From assembly GCA_905116865.2 (NCBI GenBank), contig CAJHNH020001592.1, positions 1 through 64,000 of the forward strand: DNA of 64,000 nt, given 5' to 3'. This document shows, in pieces, positions 24,001 to 36,000 of this stretch. The notes under the pieces were generated by a model, which had not been told where the DNA came from, did not search any database, and saw only the letters and a program-made list of their open reading frames with translations. A program made the position numbers and the translations under genes. Position 1 is the first letter of the stretch, and each line of letters starts with the position of its first letter. The stretch is from Candidula unifasciata. Taxonomy: Eukaryota; Mollusca; Gastropoda; Stylommatophora; Geomitridae.

Positions 24001-27000
24001 AATAGAGTGACAATGTCCTGTGATTGAATAGAGTGACAATGTGCTGTGATTGAATAGAGTGACAATGTGCTGTGATTGAATAGAGTGACAATGTGCTGTG
24101 ATTGAATAGAGTGACAATGTGCTGTGATTGAATAGAGTGACAATGTCCTGTGATTGAATAGAGTGACAATGTGCTGTGATTATTAAAGGTATAGCAAATG
24201 GTCAGGAATGCTCAGTCTTAAATATGTTCAGTTTTCAGCTCACGTAGCAGATTGCATACACTTTCGCGGCGCCGGGTGACGAACTCCTTGTGGTCCGGGT
24301 TCACTCCCAGGGGTAGGCAGAAAAGCCACATTTCTCCCAGATTAACGGTACCCATAATGGAATCAAGGCCGAAGGGTTGCGATATCCATAGTACCGAGCC
24401 AAAGGGTTTACAACTCATGGTTTCTGGATACGTTAAAAAAAAAAAAAAAAAATACAGAGGAAATGTCCTGTGATTATATTAATGTACACATATGGTGAGA
24501 AATGTCTCCTAATTGTCTTAATGTGCATCTACAGTAAATACATGCTGTGATTATATTAATGTACAAAACAGTGAGAAATGTCTCCTGACTGTATTGATGT
24601 GCATCTACAGTAAATGACATGCTGTGATTATGTTAATGAACAGGTACAGTGAAAATGTCCTGTCAGACAAGGACTGCGAGAATGTCTACGAGCTAGTGTA
24701 CTCATCAAACCGGCAAGTCGCACAGGCGGCTGGAGATTTCCTGAATCACAAACTCTTCCGGCGAGATGATGAGGCTCCGCCTGTTCGTTCTGCGAAGGGA
24801 AAGAAAAGAAGTGCAAATACGCCATTGGTTAGAGACTTGGTGCAGTTCTTTATTGAAAGTGAGGTGAGTCCAGCAGTTGTAGTTCTCTTTGAAGCAGAAC
24901 ATCTAGCAAGCCTAAAGCCTAAATGTTGAATTTTGAATTAAGAAACAACATCATAGCTCTTGGGGCATTCCCATACATGCTCCATCCCCATTTTTAACAG
25001 CAAACGAATGAGTTCCAATTCCAATGGTACCAGCAACTGTCTGTACATCCATTTCACCCTTCCGTTGAGTGTCGGTCAGATCCCCCGGTAATGCCCTGCA
25101 GAATCATTCTCCTCAGACCATAACGATCTGTTTGTGCCTCCTCACTGTTGACTTACTCCCAAAGGGCCCTCACACCATCTACTTTGTCTTGCATCAGTTC
25201 ACTACCAAGTGGTGCAGAACCGACCAGTTTATCTGCCTGCTTGTTTCCTAATACACCAGCATTGCCTGGAGAAAATACCCAAAGGACACTAACTACCCTA
25301 GTAGTAAACCTTTGAAACGCGAGGCTGTAATTAATATGAATTATTAAAACAATGGACTCCTATGATCTGTGAGTGAGTAAAACACTAGATTCTAACGACA
25401 TTTGGGTGATTAAAATAATATATACTTTAATTTGGTAAAAGTGATTAAAATATTAGATTTTTATTTGTCTATGAGTAGTTTGAAACAATATATTTGAACC
25501 CTTGTGCATTGAAGACCCTGTTAAAATGCCCAGATTCGGGTTCCCAAAGAAAAGGCTGTTAGCAGGTCAGCTCACTAATACAAATAAATGTAAAAAAAAA
25601 CAAAAAGGGGGAGGGAGAGAGAGGAATTATTTATATACATTTCAAATTAAAAGAAATTTAAATATATGAAATGGATTATCAGTAAACACAGAGTCGAGAA
25701 TAAAAAGACTACAGGCTCGTGGGACTAATAAAATACTAAAGGCTATAATCACTAAAAAAGCAATTTTTTATCCAGAATGCCCCCCATCTTCCCTAATGTT
25801 ATTTATAGTGAATATAACCGTATCGGCCCCCTGCTGAACACTGTGCAGGCACAGACAGAACCAGTGCCATCAACTAGGCTTCGGCCCCCTGTTGAATACT
25901 GTACAGGCACAGACAGAACCAGTGCCATCAGCTAGGCTTCGGCCCCCTGTTGAACACTGTACAGGCACAGACAGAACCAGTGCCATCAACTAGGCTTTGG
26001 CCCCCTGTTGAACATTGTGCAGGCACAGACAGAACCAGTGCCATCAACTAGGCTTTGGCCCCCTGTTGAACATTGTGCAGGCACAGACAGAACCAGTGCC
26101 ATCAACTAGGCTTTGGCCCCCTGTTGAACATTGTGCAGGCACAGACAGAACCAGTGCCATCAACTAGGCTTCGGCCCCCTGTTGAACACTGCAGGCACAG
26201 ACAGAACCAGTGCCATCAGCTGGCTTCGGCCCCATGCTGAACACTGCAGGCACAGACAGAACCAGTGCCATCAACTAGGCTTCGGCCCCCTGCTGCTGAA
26301 CAGAACCAGTGCCATCAGCTAGGCTTCGGCCCCCTGCTGAACACTGTGCAGGCACAGACAGAACCAGTGCCATCAGCTAGGCTTCGGCCCCCTGCTGAAC
26401 ACTGCAGGCACAGACAGAACCAGTGCCATCAACTAGGCTTCGACCCCCTGCTGAACACTGCAGGCACAGACAGAACCAGTGCCATCAACTAGGCTTCGGC
26501 CCCCTGCTGAACACTGCAGGCACAGACAGAACCAGTGCCATCAGCTAGGCTTGTCAGGGACTGCTCAGTACAGCAATAGCAGTTTGATGACTTCTAATGG
26601 GTTTGCAAGAGACTATAATGAAAGAGGATTAGATTAGCAGCATCTCTGGGTAAAGGGGCTAATGATCTGAAATGTGTTGAAATACTAAACTCTGATGCCT
26701 GTGATTGATTGAACTTTTGTATTCTATTTAGTATAATGCCTGTGATTGATTGAACTCCTGTATTCTATTTAGTATAATGCCTGTGATTGATTGAACTCCT
26801 GTATTCTATTTAGTATAATGCCTGTGATAGATTGAATCCCTGTGTTATGTTCTTCTGTCTTGTTTGTGTTTACCTGCTGTAAACTCTGGCGGAAAGCTCT
26901 GCTTGTTCATCCACCTCTGTTGTTCCAGAACCTAAGTGTTGTGTGCACATCTGTTTTACAGGTCTGACATTTATATGCAGACTGTTGGTTCCTTGTCTCT

Positions 27001-30000
27001 AAAGCAGATGCACTGCAACTCTGAAGAAAACCCCCAGTTAGTTGACTTATGACATGATTTTTAGCGAGGCAGTGATCTGATCTTGTTTTCTCCACAGTGG
27101 GGCCCCTGGAACTCACTTGAGGGTTGAATTATATTGACTGTAATGACTTATGACGGACTGAAGCTCTAGATTTTATTTGCCTATGACTGATTGAACACCT
27201 GTACTCTATTAAATATAGTGAGGTATGATTAAACATAACATTAGATTGTAATGACCTTTCAGCAGTTAAAATGACTATATTTCGAGATTGCCACTGTTTC
27301 AGCTTCACGAACATGCTGCATATTTGGTGGACAGTCTGTGGGAGATCAATGAGATGATGAAGGATTGGGAGTGTATGACAGATCTTCTACTCGAAGAACC
27401 TGGTAAAGGAGAAGAAGGTATGTGTTCACATTGGTCTTTTAAATTACTGACAGAGTGGCAAACATCGCTTCAGTGGTTTTCCTATAGTTTGTGTCCTCTT
27501 GTATATTGGGGAGGGGGGATGCAGGTTTGATGGGAAATGAACAGATTGGTCATGCACCACTGGACGGTGAGTTCATGCAGGACAAGCTAAATCTCAGCGT
27601 TCTTTGCAAGTAAACAATGCAGAAGCACAAATAGGTCATTATAGTGGGACAACAATCGTGCAGTGGGGGGGTGACCAGGGCATCTGATTGACACTACACT
27701 GAAATGAAAGGCAAGATGGACATATAATCAAACTGTTTCTACCCCCGTGTGGGTTTCGGGGCCCTATTGTGGGGAAAACAAGAATAGACCCACTGCCTCC
27801 CCAAAAGCATGTCGTAAGAGTCGACTAACTGGGGAGCTTCCTTTGAAGTCGGAGTGCATCTGCCTGAGAGGCAAGGAACCAGCAGTCTACATTCAATTGA
27901 ATCAGATCTGTAAAACTGATGCACACGCAACACTCAGGTTCTGGAGCAGGACTGCAGTCCAGAAGTGGACGAACAACCAGAACTTTACGCCAGAGTGTAC
28001 AGCTGGTGAACGCAAAGAAGAAGAAGAAGAAACTGTTTCTAGTTCCATCAACACTCACTGCTCAAGATGACTGAGCATTTATGACAATGTCCTAAGTGCT
28101 ATGAAATCGGTTCTGAACTCAGCTCATTATTGACTCCTGACTTTTCCACACACAAAGAGTCACATTGTTAACTTTACTGTGGACACGGTAGCTGCAATAG
28201 CTAGTTTAAATAAGCTAGCTTGAGAATGTTGGTGTCGGGGCTTGGACTACATCAGCAGTCTGTGTTTTGTCTTGTATCTGCAGCACTTGATGACAGGCAA
28301 GAAACTAGTCTCATCGAAATTATGGTCTGCTGTGTCAAACAGGCGGCCACAGGGGAGTCCCCTGTTGGCAGAGGTCCTAGCAGAAAGGTAAATATTTGTA
28401 TTATTGTCTGTCTTTTCTCTTTCTCCCATGACTGCACCCTTTTCTCTACCCCTCTGACCTACTTCTATTTTTCTGCCTTTGTCCCATGACTGTTTCATCT
28501 CCCTTTCTCCCACCCTATTTCTGTCACTTCTTTTCTTTCTCCTAGTGAATCTTTTCTTTCTCCTCTCCGAATCTTTCCTTTCTTCAATCTTCACTCTCCC
28601 CTCCTGTCCTATTTCCAGCTAAATTTTTGCTGTTTCTTTCTTTTTCATATGTTTATCTTTCTTTCCTGACTCTCATCTGTTTGTCAGTGGCTGTCTTCTC
28701 TGCCTTACACATCCCACTCACTAATTCACTAAACCAGTGAGTTACTCTTGTTCTATTACATTCTATCATCCAGAGTTTTTTGTTTCAATTCTGTCTTTCC
28801 TGTTTTCCTTTACTGGTATTTTCACTGTTCCCCTTTCTCTGTATCTCTTCTGTTACATTTACTGGGTTATGACAGAATAAACTTTTCTTTCCAGTCTTTC
28901 TTTCCCAGACATTTTGTAAGCTGATCTGGCATGTTTATTTTTCAGAGATTGCCCAGACTTTGTCATCTTTCTTTCTCACACGTTAACTAAAATGTAGATA
29001 CTATACATTTTTGATGCTGTGAATTTAGACTAACAGTCAGCACAAAGAGGACAAAGATTATGGTGCAAGGTGTTAATGATAGACCTGCAGTCTACATTGA
29101 TGTTGAAGAGCTGGAGACAGTTGATCATTTTACCTCTCTAGGATCCACAGTGAATAAAATGGATCAAGAAATCAACATCAGGATAGAAAAGGCAGCAACA
29201 ACAATGAGCAGATTAACATAAAAAGTGTGGGAGAACAGAAAGCTCACGATTAAAACACAAACTCTTGTCTATCAGGCTTGTGTTCTCAGCATTCTTCTTT
29301 ATGGCAGCAAAACTTGATCAACTTATTCTCACCAGAAGAAATAGCTTTCACATGCGTGGTCTAAGAAGAGTACTTGGCATTAAATGGCAAGACATGATCA
29401 CAAACGCTGAGGTATTGGAAAGAGCAGGAAAATTACAAGTTTTCTCATTGCTCAGTCTGAGAAGGCTCAGGTGGCTGGGTTACACATGGCTAGACGTCGA
29501 GGCCTATCTCTACTACGATATAAAGACTTGTGCAGGTGGGACACAAATGTTATAGGTAATGATGTGGATTTGTGGGAAAGAAATACCTTGGACCATGTTG
29601 CATAGTTGGAGCAAATCAGAAAGGAAATGAGAATGGAGGAAGATATGATTGCAGAAAGGATGAAAGCTGAGTGTCTGAGAAGAAACGCACTAAATACAAA
29701 CAATGGCAACAGTCCTGAAATCCCCTGCTATAATTGTCTTAGCCTGGGTAGGTCTTGCTATTCACACGCCCATGGGCTGTGAATCCCATGCCTCCTTCCA
29801 CAATATAACACAAACTGGAAAGAGTAAAAGGTTACTGGAAAGAATAAACATTGATTAAAATTTGATAAAACTCCTAGAATAACGAGAATGACTTTGTTCA
29901 GAACTCACAGGACAAGAGTGATGGAAAAAAAGGGGGAGTGGGGGGAAGGTGGAGGACCCTAAAAGCACACAGAGAAACAAATATGAAAAATCAGAGATGG

Positions 30001-33000
30001 ACGACTAGGACATATCATGGGAGTAGCTGTAGAGGATGGCAACTGCTTGATGGGAGATAGTTAGAGCTCATGTTCTGGTGAGATAATGACAGGCAGAAAA
30101 TTGACACGTTTAGTAACTCTTTTCCTTTGCGTTCACCGGCTGTAAACTCCAGCGGAAAGTTACGGGTTCTTCACCCATCTCTAGACTTTAGTTGGGTTCC
30201 ATAACCTGAGTGTGCATGCAAATCCTTTTTTTTTTACATATATGACTTATTTGTTTGCAAATTGTTGGTTCATTGGCTGTCAGGCAGATGCACTCCGACT
30301 TCAAAGAAAGCCCAAGTCATTCGACTCTTACAACATGCTTGCTGGTGAGGCAGTGGGTCTATTCTTGTTTCCCGCACAATCGGGGTCCCAGAACCTACAC
30401 GGAGAGTTCAGCACCTATATTTTGTTTGAAACTACATATTTGTAATTTCCCCTGTCATTCTTTACTGTGAAAGAATGGAAACAGCAGAACAAGAAATTTG
30501 AACAATAAAAGAGGCAAACAATAGATTACACAATTTTATGGCCAGGCATATTTAACTGTATCTCATCAGTAAATATTACAACAAAATATATCAGGCAGTA
30601 AATTGCGCAGTCTATAATGTGTGTCTTCTTTGTTTATATTTACACTGGGAAAGCCTGACTTTAAGAACAAGAAATGAAACATTTGTTTGGCTTGTTTTTC
30701 TTAGTTGTCAGCCAAGGAAGCCAAACAAGTTTCAGAAGATAAACAGAAACTGACCGAGCATTTTATTGTCACGCTGCCCCAGTTGTTGCTGAAGGTGATT
30801 ATTTAGATAATTCTGTGTTGAGAGTAGATAGATGAGAGTAGATAAAGAACTTATGTTGTGATGAGACAAGTGGAGTCTGTTTAGAGTAGATAGATGGAGT
30901 CTGTTGATGTGTATTTTTTTTTTAAAAAACTGAAGTTGATTTTGCGATAGTGTTTTGTATGTTATTTACTTGTCATACGTGTCAGTGTCTTATTGAAGCA
31001 ATAACATTACTTTGTTGAGGTCAGTTCTTTTTTTTAAACTCTATAGGTTCTTTTTAAAATGTCATAGATTCTTTATAAAACTTCAGAGGTTAATTTAAAG
31101 ATTCATAAGTTCTTGTTTGAAGCTTCCTAGGTTTTTTTAAAACTTCATAGATTCTGTTTTTTAAAACTTCAAAGGTTCTCTTTTTCAAACTTTATAAATT
31201 ATCTTTTTAAAAGCTCTTATGTTTTTTCAAAATTTCCCAGTATTTTGATACATTATTGCTGTGTACCAATTTTAAAAAAATGTCACTTGCAATGGGAAAA
31301 ATAAGATGCAAAAGAAGAACTTTAAAGTACGACGTATAGACCTATGTTATATTTATGTGAGACACAGACAATAAGCAGACATGCTGGAAAAACAGTTATT
31401 CATAGCGGGAGCGAATATCGTGGAACTGTAGAGTGAAAAAACAGGCAATCCTCCTTGAGACAGATAAAAGTTGTTAACTGGTCAGAGATATCAGATGTTG
31501 ACTCAGCGTTTCTTGGACACATATTGAGAAGGAATGGGCTTAAGAACTTGATAACGACTGGCCAGATAAGTTGGAAAAGCAAGGGGCTGGCAAAGAGATA
31601 AATACCTGGATGGCTCAGCCATGTGGTTAGGCGAAACAAGAAATCTGACTTGCTCCATGATTCTGATGACCATGTGAGATGGGGAAACATGACATCTTAA
31701 GGTTGTCGACACCGCACATGATAATAATGATTGCAGTTATAGTTAATATTATTGTGGAAACTAAACTGCTGAGATAATTCCTCTTCTATACATGAAATAT
31801 CTAAGTTGTCTTTGTTATTTTGTTTTCTCTGATACTTTGCCTTTTTGTTATACATATAACTTTGATGAACATGTGTTTGCAGTATTTGATGGATCAGGAG
31901 AAAGTGGCCAATTTGCTGCAGATTCCACTGTTCTTTGACCTTGACATCTACACGTCTGGTAGGCAGGAGAAGGTGAGATTTTTGTATAGTAGTTTGGCAT
32001 ATGGAAACTGTTTAATTCGGGTTCATAAATCATTGGCTGTCTGGTGTTCTCTAAGGGTCTGATAAGGAAATCTGGCCGACACTCGACACCAGAGCTATTC
32101 AGCCGACTACCCGCTGGCCAAATCTGGCCGACACTCGACACCAGAGTTATTCATCTGGCTACCTGCTGGCCAAATCTGGCCGACACTCTACACCAAAGTT
32201 ATTCTACTGACTACCCCCTGGCCATATCTGACCTGCATAGGCCGAGCAGGTGGCCTCCAGATCATTGCCAAATAAATTCTATTAGTGATCTTTCTTGCTG
32301 GGGCTCTGACCTCTAGCAAGTGACCGTCTTCATTTTCACCATTTTGGAAACTCGGTAAACTTGGTTGAATAGCTCTCCTCTACACTGATGATATGCAAAC
32401 CGACATCTGATCAAACTGCTGCTGTGAATCTTCACTGGTTGCTGAAAATGAAGATATGAGTGCCAATGGGAATGTCCCACATGCTGTGATGTCAGTTCTT
32501 GACTCAACTCGGCTAAGAGACTGATTCTGATATTGTCTTCATTTTTAGTAAATGGTTGAGTGAAGGAAGTGTTCCTACCACTGGATACATAAGAATAGTT
32601 TTAGATAGTCTCTCGGCTTGACCTAGAACTTTTATTTGTATGATTTAAAAAAAAATTTGTGAGATTAAGAACTGTAACTTTGGATAGACAGAACAGTTAA
32701 CTGCAATGGTATTACATGATTTTTAATTAGACAGAATATTAAAAGGTTAATATAAAAATAATATTAAAGTTTATTAAGCTAAAAAAAATTTATTTATGCT
32801 AGCTTTAGTTTTATGTAAGCTGGCTGTAGTTTTATTTAAACTTGCTTTATTTTATTTAAGCTAGTTCTAGTTAGTTTTAACGCCATCTCTATTTATTAAA
32901 ACTCACTGTAGTTTTATTTAAGCTCACTCTAGTTTTATTTAACCTCACTCTAGTTTTATTTAAGCTCACTCTAGTTTGCCTTCTCAAGACACTATAATTA

Positions 33001-36000
33001 TGTTTTCCTGCCAGAATCTGGAGTTGCTATTGCGTTACATCAATGACATTGTGGAGAAACACACAGGATCTGAGGTATGCTTTGTCAGTGTGTGTCGTTA
33101 GGTAGGATGTAAACATTGTGTGGGTTCTGGGGTGCCATTTAGGAGGACAGGGATAGACCATTTGGCCCTCTGTCGTAAAAGTACTAATTAGGGGTAGAAA
33201 GGTGCATTCATCACAGCCTAGCTGTAAACTACAAAACAGCATACCGTTTCAGGGTAAATGATTAAAAAAAGAACTGTTTGTGCAGCAACTCTCAAACTCT
33301 GGCACTAATCAGTTGCAGACTTCTCAAACGTACACTGGCGTAATAAGCAGTGAACAATGCTACACGAGTGATCGCTGACAATGTTTGTATTCATTCAACA
33401 ACAGCTGACTTGTTGGCCAGTGCAGGTCAAGACAAGACACATCTAGGGTTCAACTGCTTAACACGGCATCTCTCGAACGACGCTAGCAGATGTTACCTTT
33501 GACTAAATAATGTCAGAAGAATCCACGCAGACACTTTGACAGACACAGACAACTCAGTCTGACAGCAGCCAATGACATCCAGCCTGGACAGGAAGTCAGC
33601 TCGACAGGATAATCAGGGTTCCAGGAAAACCCATATTCAAACTCAAGTGCAGGCTTCATTCTTCTTCTTCACTTCCTCTTCTACCGCTGTGAATGTCGAG
33701 GGAGATATAAGGTTCTGTTTCTAGCTCTTCTGGCCGCCTCGACCATAAGCACATCGTGCTGTTGTAGAGTTTCTCTGATGTTATCCTTCCATCTTGTTCT
33801 CTGTCTACCTCGTGCTCTACGTCCTTCCTCTCTTTCCATGTATGCTTTGTATGGTATGGTGTCACAAGGCATTCTCTCTAAGAGGGCAAACCATTTCACC
33901 TGCTGTCTTCGTATGTAATTTAGAATTGGTTCTGTGCCGACTTTTTCTCTTATGATCTCATTCCTGATCTTATCTCTTATGGTCACTCCTACAGCCCTTC
34001 TCAGACATCTCATCTCCATGGTTACTAATTTTCTTTTATGGTTTGTTGTGAGTGACCATGTCTGGCACTGGTAGCACAGAGTTGGAATAAATATGCTTTA
34101 AATAAGATGTCTCTTCATTAACACATAGATTCGTTAAGTATTTGTTCCACATCCACCCGTCCCAGAGTTGACACAGACTCACACAAGAATAAAACCAAGA
34201 CTGATCATGCTAGATCTTTTCAGGCATTAAATAATCTTTCTCGTCAACGTTCTAGATCACCCACATCCGGGATTGTCCCATTTGGCACGGGTATGGCAAT
34301 TTGCTCGTTTCGCCAACATTTCCAGTGCGCCACAATTCGTCCTCGATAGATTCAGATACATAATTCATATTCATTATCTGATGTCATGTGTACTTTAAAC
34401 ATAAAGTATAGAGGAGAAAATGATTTACTACAATGAGCAGAAAGCACCCTTTATACCTGATTGAACTCTTCTTCAGCAATCTGTGGTCATGAGCTTAATC
34501 CACTGTGGGCCATAAACAGGGTTGTCAGCCTCAAGTCTCTTAGGTTTCCCCAAACTTTAGCTCTACTGGGTATGCCATTAGAAGTCTGTGTGTTGGTGGT
34601 GAATAGCCCAGTCTTTGTGGTTTCAGGTGCTAGAGGCCTGTTCCAAGTGTCTGGAGTGTCTGTGCAACGAGGAGTTTGCCATTGCCAGCAAGTGTGAGGT
34701 CAGCAAGAAGACACTGATAGATGCCCTGGTCATCAAACTGAAACAAGCTGTGCAGGACTACTTCACTGAGGTATGCCTTTTTGTGTTTACTATCTTATTT
34801 TTGAGAACCAATGTGGCGTAATAGTTGACGCTTGCTGGATGAAGGTCTTGGGTCCGCACCAATTTTTCTTCTTCTTCATAACTGACCTGGTTTCCAGGTT
34901 GGGTACCAGGTAAAGTCCTTGGAAGTAAAAGCTGCTGACATGTTGTTAACCACATGACCCGTGAAGTGCTGATTGGTCTATAGACGTTGAGTAAGCCTCA
35001 TATGCGTGATATGCAGTTGACGTGAACAAGGTCCTTTACTTTAAAAACAAAAAGAGTCTGTTCACTTTTACTGTGACCACTCACTTCACTCCTTCTGTCT
35101 CCAGCTTGCCAGGAAGGCTAGCCCAGGTGCAAATGCCTGCAGAAGTCAGATGTGTCAACCAAAAGGCACAAATATCACACTCATGTTGTAAATTGGCACA
35201 TCACATTTTTGTCTGGGTGAATAAAGCAGAAAATCTCCCATTATATCTGTCCCGTTTCTCTGTGGCCTTCCAATGCCTTCTTTCTTATCTCTACATCCCT
35301 TCTCTCACTCTCTGCTTCACCCTGCCTCTTTTACTATCTTTTTCTCACTTAGTTTCTCTTTTCCCCTTCAGTTTTTTCCCTTTATATATTCTGTCTGAAT
35401 TTTTATAATTTCCTGCTCTACCATTTCTATCGCAGTATCTATTTCTCTTTTTCAATTTTCTTTTCTTGTTTTTTGTTTTTGTTTTTTCCATCTCTACTTT
35501 TTGCTTTGTTTCTTTGCCCATTCCATATGCCCCTTTCACCTCTTTCTCTCACTCACTCTCTCAGTGGCCTATTTCTATTATTTTTTCCTTTATCTTTTAT
35601 CCTCTTATCATTTATCCATGATTGACGTTTTAAGGTTTTGACAGAAGCCTAAATGTGAAATTTCTAAAACTTCCTAACAGGGTGACACACCAGACGAGGA
35701 TGAAACTTTTGCCCTCCTGGCAAGTCTCAAGAGGATGTATGCATTTTATTCGTAAGTTTCCTAAGTTTGTGTTTATGTTATTTACTGGTGACAATTCTTT
35801 GAGGAAAGAATCTGTCGACTCATTGCCCTTTAAAAGACCTGTTGTTAAAAAGCAACTAATTAGGATTTTTTTTTTTAAATCGGATGTATTAGGAAGAAAG
35901 ATGCAGACATTACAGCCTGTCTGTAAACTACAACACTGACATACGAGCCATCCTTTTAATGGCTGACACAGAAAGAAGAACTGCTAGTTTTGTTCATACA

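Noticed and set aside
23549..24183. CRISPR-like regular repeats
   Set aside because: Tandem without spacers, 26-bp unit throughout, in a eukaryotic intron; a minisatellite. The same holds for the 58-bp and 31-bp arrays.
28247..28594. Minus-strand frame of 115 codons rich in K, R and E
   Set aside because: It is the complement of a C/T-rich intron plus exon 13; low complexity and no family.
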